In this document: positions 11,551 through 19,643 of the stretch, piece after piece | How positions within the stretch are numbered: position 1 is the stretch's first letter | Layout: each line of letters begins with the position of its first letter | Source of the DNA: Aeromonas rivipollensis | GTDB taxonomy: Bacteria > Pseudomonadota > Gammaproteobacteria > Enterobacterales > Aeromonadaceae | DNA: 64,000 nucleotides | Direction: 5' to 3' | Assembly (NCBI RefSeq): GCF_010974825.1 | Contig: NZ_JAAILA010000010.1 | Span: forward strand, 157,968 to 221,967 | Notes under the pieces: generated by a model | What the model was told of the DNA's origin: nothing | Database searches by the model: none | What the model saw: only the letters and a program-made list of their open reading frames with translations | Translations under genes and position numbers: made by a program

Positions 11551-11604
11551 GTCACTCAAATCAATGACCTCGCAGACTGACAGTTAACGATGAGGGTTAG
11601 GGTA

Positions 11605-12234
11605 CTACAGTTTAAAACCGGTAGCCACAATGTAGACTTCTCGTGAACGGGCACGGGAGGAGTCTGGTTTACGAATCTTGACGACAGAGAAAAGTCTACG
11701 AATTTCATTGAGATAGGCATCAAACCCCTCCCCCTGGAATACCTTGACCACGAAACTGCCATTACTGCGCAGGACCTGATTGCACATGTCCAGCGCCAGC
11801 TCGATCAGATACATGGAGCGAGCCTGATCCACCTGCTGGGTCCCGCTCATATTGGGCGCCATGTCAGACATGACCACATCAACCTTGTCCGGGCCAACTC
11901 GTGCCAGCAAGGCGGCAAGCACAGTTTCCTCCCGAAAGTCCCCTTGCAGGAAATCGACACCGGCAATGGAATCCATCGGCAGAATATCGCAAGCAATCAC
12001 TCGCCCCTTGTCACCCACCTGATCGATGGCAAACTGGGACCAGCCACCGGGGGCCGCCCCCAGATCCACCACCGTCATGCCCGGCTTGAGCAGTTTGTCC
12101 TTGCCCTGGATCTCATCGATCTTGAACACGGCACGGGAACGCAGTCCCAACTTCTGGGCTTTTTTGACGTAATGATCGTCAAAATGTTCTTTTAACCAGC
12201 GGGTTGAACTGGGGGAATGTTTTTTCTGGGTCAT
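11605..12234 (-). CDS. rlmE: 23S rRNA 2'-O-methyltransferase (U2552), RlmE/FtsJ
   Basis: Methylates U2552 in the A-loop of 23S rRNA during late 50S assembly. The product is 209 aa with N-terminal [31 protein letters not shown] (catalytic Lys), the SAM motif [24 protein letters not shown] (catalytic Asp) and [12 protein letters not shown] (catalytic Lys). It is the first gene of the rlmE-ftsH unit and is divergent from yhbY, as in E. coli. Confidence 0.97.
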   Translation of the reverse strand: MTQKKHSPSSTRWLKEHFDDHYVKKAQKLGLRSRAVFKIDEIQGKDKLLKPGMTVVDLGAAPGGWSQFAIDQVGDKGRVIACDILPMDSIAGVDFLQGDFREETVLAALLARVGPDKVDVVMSDMAPNMSGTQQVDQARSMYLIELALDMCNQVLRSNGSFVVKVFQGEGFDAYLNEIRRLFSVVKIRKPDSSRARSREVYIVATGFKL

Positions 12235-12331
12235 GATTGTCGACTTTAAAAAACCACAAGGGTTATTAGTATTAAGGGCTAAGTGGGGGTAGAATACGCC
12301 CCTTTCAACCCTGACTTATGAAGAAATTGCC

Positions 12332-12628
12332 ATGATTCTCAACAATAAACAGAAACAGTACCTCAAGGGCCTAGCCCACAGCCTGAAGCCGGTCGTCCTG
12401 CTGGGACAACACGGCCTGACCGAAGGGGTGCTGGCCGAGATCGATCTGGCGCTGAACCACCACGAGCTGATCAAGGTTAAGGTGTCGTCTGAAGATCGTG
12501 AGATGAAACAGCTGGTGATGGAAGCCATCGTCCGTGAGACAGGCGCCATCAAGGTACAGAGCATGGGCCATGTACTGACCATCTATCGTCAGGCCACAGA
12601 ACCCAAGATCCAGTTGCCCCGCAAGTAA
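12332..12628 (+). CDS. yhbY: ribosome assembly RNA-binding protein YhbY
   Basis: Small CRM-domain (CRS1-YhbY) RNA-binding protein associated with pre-50S particles. The product is 98 aa: MILNNKQKQYLKGLAHSLKPVVLLGQHGLTEGVLAEIDLALNHHELIKVKV, with the CRM GxxG-like loop. It is divergent from rlmE across a 97-bp intergenic region that must hold both promoters, and is followed by its own terminator. Confidence 0.95.
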   Translation: MILNNKQKQYLKGLAHSLKPVVLLGQHGLTEGVLAEIDLALNHHELIKVKVSSEDREMKQLVMEAIVRETGAIKVQSMGHVLTIYRQATEPKIQLPRK

Positions 12629-12629
12629 C

Positions 12630-12660
12630 AGGAAAGAGCGTTCGCTCTTTCCTTCATTTC
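12630..12660 (+). terminator. yhbY terminator
   Basis: Stem GGAAAGAGC/GCTCTTTCC with a GTTC loop directly after the yhbY stop codon, followed by TTCATTTC. Confidence 0.75.
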
Positions 12661-12733
12661 TCTTCTTCCCAAGTCGCTTGCCAAAATAGTCGTCAGGCCC
12701 TTAACCTGCGATGAATACTTGCGGACATCCACT

Positions 12734-13327
12734 ATGGACAAGCATCAGATTCTCACCGACGAGGAGCTGGCTATGCTGCAGGACTTGGGAGACGCAGAGG
12801 ACATGGCCGCCGGCCAGTTCCTGCGAGGCAACCTGAGTCTTCCCCTACAGAGCCTGTTGCAACGGGCCAGCCCCTTGACGATCGAGGCCCGTATCGCCGG
12901 CCATCAACTGCGTTTTCCGCTGCATTGTACCCTGGCGGCGGAAGGCCACACCGAGCTGCGCATCGCCGCCCCCACCATCACAGAGCTGGGCTCCCCTCAC
13001 CTGCGCGCCTGGCGACTCGATGAGAAAGCCGTCCTGCACACCAGCGATGCCGAGTATGAGGTGCACAGCCTCTCCCTTGGCGGTCTCATCGTGGCCGGTT
13101 TGCCACCGACTCTGACCAAGGGCGATCGGCTGCACGGCACCCTCGGCATCGAGGGATTGCCTCCCCTGGCACTGAGCGGCACCCTCATAAGGCATGTCCA
13201 GTCCCACCAGAAGCACCATGACTGGGCCTTGCAATTCCAGCTAGACAAGGGAGATCAGGAGCAACTGCGGGACTGGCTCTTCCAGCGTCATCAGGACGCC
13301 TTCGTCCAGACCTATCAGGGGGACTAA
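12734..13327 (+). CDS. PilZ-like domain protein, function unknown
   Basis: Predicted 197-aa soluble acidic protein. The C-terminal half has a PilZ-like look: a stretch ending HSLSLGGLIVAG resembles the D/NxSxxG core, followed by beta-strand-like segments. A clean RxxxR switch motif upstream was not found, so c-di-GMP binding is uncertain. The start is a choice: ATG at 12734 (MDKHQILTDEELAML) was preferred to an in-frame TTG at 12719. It lies between yhbY and greA, which it faces convergently across a shared hairpin. There is no signal peptide or membrane segment. Confidence 0.7.
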   Translation: MDKHQILTDEELAMLQDLGDAEDMAAGQFLRGNLSLPLQSLLQRASPLTIEARIAGHQLRFPLHCTLAAEGHTELRIAAPTITELGSPHLRAWRLDEKAVLHTSDAEYEVHSLSLGGLIVAGLPPTLTKGDRLHGTLGIEGLPPLALSGTLIRHVQSHQKHHDWALQFQLDKGDQEQLRDWLFQRHQDAFVQTYQGD

Positions 13328-13332
13328 ATGCA

Positions 13333-13355
13333 ACAGGGGAGCCGGGCTCCCCTGT
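13333..13355. terminator. bidirectional hairpin between the PilZ-like gene and greA
   Basis: Near-perfect palindrome ACAGGGGAGCC/GGCTCCCCTGT in the 48-bp gap between convergent genes. It probably serves both directions, though T-runs are weak. Confidence 0.7.
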
Positions 13356-13375
13356 CTCTTCACCGCCCCTCATCG

Positions 13376-13852
13376 TCAGAGGTAGGCGACTTCCAGAATT
13401 TCGTACTCAACATCGCCAGCCGGTGTCTTGACGATGGCCACGTCGTCCACTTCCTTGCCGATCAGGGCACGGGCAATGGGCGAGTTCACGGAGATCATGT
13501 TCTGTTTGATGTCCGCCTCGTCGTCACCCACGATGCGGTAGACCACTTCCTCTTCCGTTTCGCTTTTCAGCAGAGTCACGGTCGCACCGAAGATGACGCG
13601 GCCATTGTTGGCAATCTTGGTGATATCGATCACCTGGGCATTGGAGAGCTTGCTCTCAATTTCCTGAATGCGGCCTTCACAGAAACCTTGCTGCTCGCGA
13701 GCGGCATGGTATTCGGCGTTTTCTTTCAGATCACCATGTTCACGGGCATCAGCAATCGCTTCGATAATCTGGGGACGCAGCTCGCTCTTCAGATAGTCGA
13801 GCTCTTGACGCAGCTTTTCAGCGCCGCGAACAGTCATCGGAGTATGATTCAT
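13376..13852 (-). CDS. greA: transcription elongation factor GreA
   Basis: Stimulates transcript cleavage by backtracked RNA polymerase. I chose the ATG at 13852 (158 aa, [27 protein letters not shown]), which matches the length and N-terminus of E. coli GreA. The N-terminal coiled coil carries the acidic tip [14 protein letters not shown], followed by the C-terminal polymerase-binding domain with [25 protein letters not shown]. dacB, the usual E. coli neighbour, is absent here. A terminator-like hairpin in the 5' leader suggests transcriptional attenuation. Confidence 0.96.
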   Translation of the reverse strand: MNHTPMTVRGAEKLRQELDYLKSELRPQIIEAIADAREHGDLKENAEYHAAREQQGFCEGRIQEIESKLSNAQVIDITKIANNGRVIFGATVTLLKSETEEEVVYRIVGDDEADIKQNMISVNSPIARALIGKEVDDVAIVKTPAGDVEYEILEVAYL

Positions 13853-13872
13853 AGTCGAAACCTGGGTTGCTT

Positions 13873-13910
13873 GAAAAAGAGAAGCTGCGGCAATCAAAGA
13901 GAGCCGCAGC
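13873..13910 (-). terminator. terminator in the greA leader (GraL-like attenuator)
   Basis: On the minus strand the stem GCTGCGGC/GCCGCAGC is followed by TTCTCTTTTT, ending about 20 nt before the greA ATG. Its orientation means transcripts starting upstream would stop here before reaching greA. In E. coli the greA leader is terminated in the same way, releasing the small RNA GraL. The nearest upstream gene in this direction ends at 14237, so the RNA ended here probably starts in the greA promoter region. Confidence 0.7.
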
Positions 13911-14236
13911 TATCGGTTCGGATGAGGCATCTTAATATGAAGCTGCCACAAAATCCATGTCAGCCCCTGCGAGCGGGATCGCGCTTTGAATGACCAGAGG
14001 CCTGCCGGGAGGCTGAAGAAAATCGAGAGGATGAGGCGAACGGAGGCAGCCACGGCGACCTTGACCCTGGCTGCAATATTTTCGTTTTGGTTGTTTGATC
14101 AGGCTCACCACCGCATCGAGCCTCGCCTTGCCTAGGTGAAATCATGCTTGCAGACACGTTTCCATGCCTTGCTGACGATCATAGGCCGGAGGGGATCAAA
14201 AGGCAGACCAACATCAAGCCAGCGTGCAAAACCACC
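13911..14236. other. intergenic region upstream of greA
   Basis: About 330 bp between the PRC-barrel gene and the greA leader hairpin. It should hold the greA promoters (an A/T-rich stretch near 13940-13960 is the best -10 area) and the 3' end of the PRC-barrel transcript. I see no convincing gene, tRNA or long repeat in it. Confidence 0.5.
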
Positions 14237-14605
14237 TCAGTACCTGGTGTCGTAATAGCTGTAGATGCTCTTTTCCCAAGAGGTATCTGCCATGTTGGGC
14301 CAGTGGTCGCTATCAAATCCCGGGGCATTCTTCATGCGTTCCTCTGTGGTATCCATGATGAAACGCTTGTTTTCAGTATCGACCTTCAAGGCGCTCCAGG
14401 GTACGGCAAACAGCTTCTCGCCGAGACTGAGGAAACCGCCGAAGGAGAGCACCGCATAGCACACCTTGCCGTTTTCGATATCCAGCATGAGCTCCTTGAT
14501 GCTGCCCAGCTTTTCACCTCTCGGGTCGTACACATCGTCGCCACTGAGCGTGCTGGCGCTGAGTACTCTTGACCCAAGACGGCTGGATGGAATGATATTG
14601 TTCAT
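14237..14605 (-). CDS. PRC-barrel domain protein
   Basis: Predicted 122-aa soluble protein with one PRC-barrel: SASTLSGDDVYDPRGEKLGSIKELMLDIENGKVCYAVLSFGGFLSLGEKLFAVPWSALKVD. The C-terminal tail has MDTTEERMKNAPGFDSDHWP, common to small PRC-barrel proteins found with stress genes. The start at 14605 has AGGAG nine bases upstream; the longer in-frame start lacks support. Function unknown; such proteins often accompany CsbD-like and BON proteins, as here. Confidence 0.85.
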   Translation of the reverse strand: MNNIIPSSRLGSRVLSASTLSGDDVYDPRGEKLGSIKELMLDIENGKVCYAVLSFGGFLSLGEKLFAVPWSALKVDTENKRFIMDTTEERMKNAPGFDSDHWPNMADTSWEKSIYSYYDTRY

Positions 14606-14683
14606 TTGATACTCCTGACATTGTTGGAAGAAAGAGTGAGGGGAAAAGCGCGTTGGCAGAACGCTAACCAACGCGGTAACAAT

Positions 14684-14836
14684 TTATTTCCCCTTTCTGG
14701 CGTCCCTGCGATCTTCTTTTCTCTCGTCGGGGGCTGCCTGGTGTTTGCCGGCGGACACTGGAATCGCCCCCTTTGATTCCTTGTCGTCCTTGCCTTTGGT
14801 CTCTTCAGTACGACCCTTGAGCTGGTCCTTGTTCAT
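14684..14836 (-). CDS. short CsbD-like stress protein
   Basis: 50-aa, very hydrophilic, Lys/Glu/Asp-rich protein starting MNKDQLKGRTEETKGKDDKESKG, like the N-terminal repeat of CsbD/YjbJ proteins. The family's usual second half is replaced by VSAGKHQAAPDERKEDRRDARKGK, so this is a short or diverged member. The start has AGGAG upstream. It precedes the PRC-barrel gene by about 80 nt on the same strand. Likely stress-induced by analogy; probably intrinsically disordered. Confidence 0.7.
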   Translation of the reverse strand: MNKDQLKGRTEETKGKDDKESKGAIPVSAGKHQAAPDERKEDRRDARKGK

Positions 14837-15185
14837 GATGAACTCCTGATAGTCAGTTGGATGAGGGTGCGAGCACCGAGAATGGGATCCCGCACCAGCC
14901 ATCGTGAGCATAAGCCGCACACAACAGGGGGTCTGTACGTTGACCCACATAGAGCACGGGCCCGGCACCTGACCAATGGCTCGCTGATACGGCGTTAAGC
15001 CAGAGCACCACTTGTGCGATCCCCTCCCCCGGCTACCACCGGCAAGGCCCCGAGGCGACACAACCCGCCGACAGGAGAGGCTGAGCCTCGGGCATCAAGA
15101 TGAAGCCCCATCCAGATGTCAGAACCAAGGGAGCCTGCAGCTCCCCGGCCTGTGCCTGCCCCCTTTTCTCTGCCACATCTGCGGT
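14837..15185. other. intergenic region, no gene seen
   Basis: About 350 bp between the lipid-transporter lipoprotein gene and the CsbD-like gene. It should contain the CsbD-like promoter and the end of the transporter transcript. Only short GC-rich hairpins such as GGGAGC/GCTCCC are visible; I found no convincing coding sequence. Confidence 0.5.
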
Positions 15186-15854
15186 TCAGCGGCGCGCCCC
15201 GGGTGAGAGGCGCCAGTTGCCTGTGGCGTCGGCACAGAAGCTGGCCAGGCGCTGCACGACCTGCTGAACGGCACTATTGGCCGCCATCACGCCGCCGTAG
15301 GGATTGGCCTGCGGTGCTGGCACTGTCTCGTCGAATTCGCGCCAGGCCAGCACCTGGCGGCTGTCGCTGTCCACCAGGTAGGCCCGCAGCGTGAAGCGGG
15401 TACGGCTGGGTGATCTGTCGAACTCCTGCTGCAGGCGGATGATTTCGACATCGAGGCGCAGATCCCCCGCAGCCGCGCTGGGAGCCAGGACGACGGCGCG
15501 AAAGGCCCCCGTGTCCTCGAGTTCGGCGACTATGCGCGGAGCTATCATCCGGGCGGGCGTATCGATCCATTCACTGTGCGCGAAATACTCCAGCTGATAG
15601 GGCTCGCGAACGTAGATGATCCGCTGGCTGTCGAAACCGGGGGCGGCACGTGGCGGGTTGACGATCAGCGTAGGCGCGGCGCCCAGTCTGGCCGCTGCGG
15701 CCTTGGTCGGGGGGGATGCACCCACCCCGGAGAGCGAATAGAAGGCAGGTGGCGGCACCTTGGCCGCATCGAACATGCTGCAGGCAGCGGGCAGAAGCAG
15801 CAACAGCGCGGCGACGGCGAGCCGGGTAAAGGGAGGTGCTGACTGGCGGATCAT
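15186..15854 (-). CDS. ABC-type transport auxiliary lipoprotein (PqiC/MCE-associated)
   Basis: 222-aa predicted lipoprotein. The signal peptide ends LLLPAAC, a good lipobox with Cys near residue 25, followed by a PqiC/LptE-type auxiliary domain (PPPAFYSLSG, RIIYVREPYQLEYFAHSEWIDTPARM). Such proteins anchor MCE lipid-transport systems at the outer membrane. Its ATG overlaps the MCE gene stop by 4 nt (ATGA), so the two are translationally coupled. It is the last of four genes in the operon. Confidence 0.88.
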   Translation of the reverse strand: MIRQSAPPFTRLAVAALLLLLPAACSMFDAAKVPPPAFYSLSGVGASPPTKAAAARLGAAPTLIVNPPRAAPGFDSQRIIYVREPYQLEYFAHSEWIDTPARMIAPRIVAELEDTGAFRAVVLAPSAAAGDLRLDVEIIRLQQEFDRSPSRTRFTLRAYLVDSDSRQVLAWREFDETVPAPQANPYGGVMAANSAVQQVVQRLASFCADATGNWRLSPGARR

Positions 15855-16804
15855 GGCGGTTGCCCTCCTTCGGATGATTCTCCCGGGCCATCCGGCACCG
15901 GCTTGCGGCCGAACAGGAGCCCGGAGGGGTTGCGTTCGGTCTGCTCGCTGAGACGGCGCAGCGAGGTCGTCAGCACGCTGAGCTCGCCGAGCAGGCGTTC
16001 CAGCTGGGGCAGGCTCTCCGCCGTGAAGCGGTTGATGTCGCTGCCGACCGCGTTGAGGGTCTTGCCTGCGCTGGCACTGGTGCCGGCGATCTCATTGCCC
16101 ATCTTCTCGACGGCATCCGCCGCCCGCCCGATACGCGCGATCAGGGGGGAGAGCTCGTGACTCGCGCTTGCGCTGTTTTTCATCACCCTGGCCGCATCCT
16201 TAAGAGCGGCATCTATGCTCTCGTTGCGCTCGGCCAGCGTGTGCGCCACCCGGGCAATGTCGGTCAGGGTGCTTTGGAAGGCCGCCTGATTCTCCGGACC
16301 GAGCAGGGCGTTGAGGCTGTTCGAGGTACTGTCCAGCTTGGCCAACACGCTGGTGAGGACGTTCTCGAGGCGAGCAGCGAGAGAGGGATGGGTGCGGATC
16401 ACCGGATACTGATAACCAGGGGTAGCCTGCAACAGAGGCATGTCGCTGGCCCCGCCGCTCAGCTCGACATAGGCGATCCCCGTCAGGCCCTGTGTCTTGA
16501 GCACGGCCACAGTGTCCTGCCTGATCGGCGTGCCTCGCTCGATGGCAAACAGCAGATTGACCTGCTCGGGATTGGCCGGATCGAGCCGTATCTGCCTGAC
16601 CCTGCCGACATCGACACCGTTGTATTTGACCGGAGCATTGAGATTGAGGCCGGCGACCGACTCCTCCGAGATCGCCAGATAGAGATCGTATGCCTTCTGG
16701 AAAGCCCCTCCCGAGGCGAGCCAGAGGATGACGGCCACCAGCAGGGTGCCGAGGATGACGACAAAACCCCCTACCAGGGCGTAACTGACCTTGGTTTCCA
16801 TCAT
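15851..16804 (-). CDS. MlaD family (MCE) lipid-binding protein
   Basis: 317-aa inner-membrane-anchored periplasmic protein. The N-terminal helix (SYALVGGFVVILGTLLVAVILWLAS, about 6-30) is followed by an MCE domain (about 40-120: GLNLNAPVKYNGVDVGRVRQIRLDPANPEQV) and a long helical tail that probably forms a tube or coiled coil. The start ATG at 16804 overlaps the stop of the ATPase gene by 4 nt; a second ATG follows directly. It is the substrate-binding part of the transporter encoded by the neighbouring genes. Confidence 0.9.
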   Translation of the reverse strand: MMETKVSYALVGGFVVILGTLLVAVILWLASGGAFQKAYDLYLAISEESVAGLNLNAPVKYNGVDVGRVRQIRLDPANPEQVNLLFAIERGTPIRQDTVAVLKTQGLTGIAYVELSGGASDMPLLQATPGYQYPVIRTHPSLAARLENVLTSVLAKLDSTSNSLNALLGPENQAAFQSTLTDIARVAHTLAERNESIDAALKDAARVMKNSASASHELSPLIARIGRAADAVEKMGNEIAGTSASAGKTLNAVGSDINRFTAESLPQLERLLGELSVLTTSLRRLSEQTERNPSGLLFGRKPVPDGPGESSEGGQPP

Positions 16805-17592
16805 GTTCCCTCGCTGCGTTGCTCGGCGGCCCGCCCTCGCGGGCCCTCGAAGAATGGCCGGATTGCCGGCAGATCCATCTTTGCCAGCGCTGTCATCGAC
16901 CCTATCCCCTGCACCTTGCCGTCGCCGAGCACGGCGACGCGGTCGGCCACCTGCCACAGCAGATCGAGATCGTGGGTGATAAGGACTATGGTCAGGCCGA
17001 ACAGATCGCGTAACTTGCGGATCAGACTGTCAATCTCGCCAGCGCTTTCGGGGTCCAGACCTGCGGTCGGCTCATCGAGAAAGAGCAGTTCGGGATCGAG
17101 GGCCAGGGCACGTGCCAGCGAGACACGCTTTAACATGCCGCCGCTCAGCTCGGCCGGGTACTGATCCCCCACGACCGGCTCCAGGCCGCTCATCGCCAGC
17201 TTGCGGTCGGCGATGTCGTTGATCAGCCCCTGTGCGAGTTCGGTGTGCTCACGCAGCGGCAGACCCACGTTTTCCCTGGCGGTCAGGGAGCCGAACAAGC
17301 CGCCACTCTGAAACATGACGCCCCAGCGCTGGCGCAGGGCAAGGGCGTCGGCGTCTTCGATGTTGGCGAGATCGACCCCGAGCACCCGGATCGAGCCCGA
17401 CTCGGGTTGCTGAAGCAGGATGATCTCCCGCAGCAGGGTCGACTTGCCCGATCCCGAGCCGCCGATCAGCACGAAGATCTCGCCGTGGTTGACCACCAGA
17501 TCGATCCCGTCATGGACCACATGCTCGCCAAAGCGCGTCATCAACTGGCTGATGATGATGGCCGGGGTGACACTGCCATCTGGCGCCTTCAT
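16801..17592 (-). CDS. ABC transporter ATP-binding protein, Mla type
   Basis: 263-aa ATPase that powers the MCE lipid transporter. Visible motifs: Walker A GGSGSGKST, signature LSGGMLKRV, Walker B LLFLDEPTAGLD and the switch His in ITHD. I chose the ATG at 17592, 1 nt after the permease stop codon; a longer in-frame form starting at 17634 would overlap the permease. The signature variant LSGGMLKRVSLARALA is typical of MlaF-like ATPases. Confidence 0.92.
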   Translation of the reverse strand: MKAPDGSVTPAIIISQLMTRFGEHVVHDGIDLVVNHGEIFVLIGGSGSGKSTLLREIILLQQPESGSIRVLGVDLANIEDADALALRQRWGVMFQSGGLFGSLTARENVGLPLREHTELAQGLINDIADRKLAMSGLEPVVGDQYPAELSGGMLKRVSLARALALDPELLFLDEPTAGLDPESAGEIDSLIRKLRDLFGLTIVLITHDLDLLWQVADRVAVLGDGKVQGIGSMTALAKMDLPAIRPFFEGPRGRAAEQRSEGT

Positions 17593-17593
17593 C

Positions 17594-18691
17594 TCAGAGA
17601 TCCAGGGCGCTGAATGCAACCGAGAAGAGCGCATCGGCCACTATCACCATAAAGATGGAGTGGACGACGCTACGGGTCGTCTGTCGTCCGACACTGTCGG
17701 CACCTCCCTTGGTTTGAAACCCCTGGAAGCAGCCGACGGTCACTATGATGGCGGCAAATACCGGCGCCTTGCCGATGCCGATCAGCAGATCCGTGACGCT
17801 CACCGTCTTGACGAAGCGATCGAGGAATTCGGCCGTGCCGACATCCAGCTGGATGTGCGCCATCAGCATGCCCCCCAGGACGCCGAAGAGATCGGCGAAG
17901 AGGGTGAGCAGGGGGAGAGTGATCAGGAGAGCGAGCGCCTTGGGCAGCACCAGCATGTCGAGCGGCGCAATGCCTATGGTGCGCATGGCGTCGATCTCCT
18001 CGGTCACCGCCATGGTACCTATCTGCGCCGCGTAGGCGGAACCTGAGCGGCCGGCGACTATGATGGCGGTGATCAGCGGTGCAAACTCTCGCAGCATCGA
18101 GAGCGCGACCAGATCGACGACAAAGATGTTGGCGCCATAGATGCGCAGCTGCGCGGCCCCCTGATAGGCGACGACGATGCCGAGCAGAAAGGAGAGCAAA
18201 CCGACGATGGGCAGGGCATCGACACCTGCGCTGCGGATGTTGTAAAGAATTGGGCGCCAGCGAATCCGTGTCGGATGGGCCAGCCAGCCACCCAAGGCGA
18301 AGGTGCACTCGCCGATGAAGGCGAGCAGGGCGCAGCCTTGTGCCAGCAGGCTCGCCGTGCCCTGACCCAGGCTTTCCAGGCGGGATAAAGGGTGAGAGGG
18401 GATAGGCGCGGGCCCCGGAGCGGACTCCTGAGCCAGGGCATCGAACAGCCTGGCGAACTCCGGGCGCAGTTGGCGTAATTCAACGCCAGCCGCACCATCA
18501 CGCAGCCGGCGCAGCAGTGTTTGCAGGATCCAGGCCCCGGCCGTATCGAGGGCCTCGATGCCAGAGGCGTCGATGGCCCAATGCTCTCCGGCCGGAATGG
18601 CAAGGGCGTCGAGCTCGCTTGTCAGCCTGCCCATACCCAGCGCAGTCCAGGATCCCGACAGCACCAGCGCCTGTGGCGTCGTCCGGCTCAT
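17594..18691 (-). CDS. MlaE family permease fused to a STAS-like domain
   Basis: 365 aa. The first ~90 residues look like a STAS domain (WAIDASGIEALDTAGAWILQTLLRRL), the role played by separate MlaB in the classical Mla system. The remainder is an MlaE permease with about five membrane segments and the conserved YQGAAQLRIYGANIFVVDLVALSMLREFAPLITAIIVAGRSGSAYAAQIGTM and EEIDAMRTIGI. The ATG at 18691 was preferred to an in-frame TTG at 18736. First gene of the permease-ATPase-MCE-lipoprotein operon. Confidence 0.9.
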   Translation of the reverse strand: MSRTTPQALVLSGSWTALGMGRLTSELDALAIPAGEHWAIDASGIEALDTAGAWILQTLLRRLRDGAAGVELRQLRPEFARLFDALAQESAPGPAPIPSHPLSRLESLGQGTASLLAQGCALLAFIGECTFALGGWLAHPTRIRWRPILYNIRSAGVDALPIVGLLSFLLGIVVAYQGAAQLRIYGANIFVVDLVALSMLREFAPLITAIIVAGRSGSAYAAQIGTMAVTEEIDAMRTIGIAPLDMLVLPKALALLITLPLLTLFADLFGVLGGMLMAHIQLDVGTAEFLDRFVKTVSVTDLLIGIGKAPVFAAIIVTVGCFQGFQTKGGADSVGRQTTRSVVHSIFMVIVADALFSVAFSALDL

Positions 18692-18883
18692 GGCCGCCGG
18701 TGTGGTGGTCGGCTTCAAGGCTGGCCACCCTGACAACAGAGTGGCAACCCCGAACGGGCGACGTGCCTAAGGGCAGCCATCGACCGATGGCGGTAGCCAC
18801 ACAGGCAGCGTGCCGGATCACCCAGCTCAAAGGCTCCCCTGCACACCATGACGCCTTGCCATGAGAGGTCGTCGGGTGTTTGC

Positions 18884-19255
18884 CTAGCGCTCGGTACCGA
18901 CCTTGATGTCATTCTTGACAGAGGTCACCCCCTCGACGCCCATGGCAATCGCCACGACCTTGTCCAGCGCCGCCTGATCCACCGCGCCGCCACTCAGGGT
19001 GACCTCCCCGGCATCATCGGTATCGACATGGATATTGACCAGGCTGGACATCTGCTCGGCCGCAAGCCCCGCCTTGATCTTGGTAGTGATGACCGAGTCC
19101 TCGACATATTCCAGCGTCGAGGACTCCATGGTCGACGATTCAGATGGCATCGACTGCGCGGCATCGGTGTCGTCGGTGAGCTCGGCACCGTGGCTGGCTA
19201 ACGGGAGCAACAGCAGTCCGGTGAGGAGCAAGCTGGCACTGAAGATATGGTTCAT
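18884..19255 (-). CDS. BON domain periplasmic protein
   Basis: 123-aa protein with a Sec signal peptide (MNHIFSASLLLTGLLLLPLASHGAE) and one BON domain (about 55-120: EDSVITTKIKAGLAAEQMSSLVNIHVDTDDAGEVTLSGGAVDQAALDKVVAIAMGVEGVTSVKNDIKV), as in OsmY. BON domains are thought to bind phospholipid membranes. The start has AAGGAA upstream. Its placement beside an MCE lipid transporter and small stress genes suggests an envelope-stress role; this is inference. Confidence 0.9.
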   Translation of the reverse strand: MNHIFSASLLLTGLLLLPLASHGAELTDDTDAAQSMPSESSTMESSTLEYVEDSVITTKIKAGLAAEQMSSLVNIHVDTDDAGEVTLSGGAVDQAALDKVVAIAMGVEGVTSVKNDIKVGTER

Positions 19256-19580
19256 GGTGGTTCCTTCCTGAAGGGCTGAAAAAACGCACATCCGGCAACC
19301 CGGGTGCTATCCATTCGCCGTGACGAAGATGTAACACGGGGCAGCGCGCAGTTCTGTACGGCATCGTACATAACGCGGGAGGTCGACAAGGCCACGGGGG
19401 AGCGGCATGAGATCAGGGGGGGAGATGAGGGAGCCTTGCCGCGCGACAGGCGCCGCATTGGGAGTGACTGATGGGCGGGCAAACCGCAGAGGCGCGGTTC
19501 AATCGGACACTGTTCGCACCCGATTTGCCTGAACATGCGGCGAGCGGAGGCCCTTTGCTAGGCAACTCCGACTCAACAGA
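19256..19580. other. intergenic region, no gene seen
   Basis: About 325 bp between the BON gene promoter side and the pomB terminator. Open stretches here are short or lack ribosome sites and known motifs. No RNA gene was recognised. Confidence 0.45.
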
Positions 19581-19616
19581 AAAAGAGAAGCAGCGGTTAT
19601 CGGAGACAACCGCTGC
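19581..19616 (-). terminator. pomAB terminator
   Basis: Stem GCAGCGGTT/AACCGCTGC, loop of 9, followed on the minus strand by TCTCTTTTTC, just after the pomB stop codon. Confidence 0.85.
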
Positions 19617-19643
19617 GAGCGGGATGGTGCAGACTGGCGAAAG

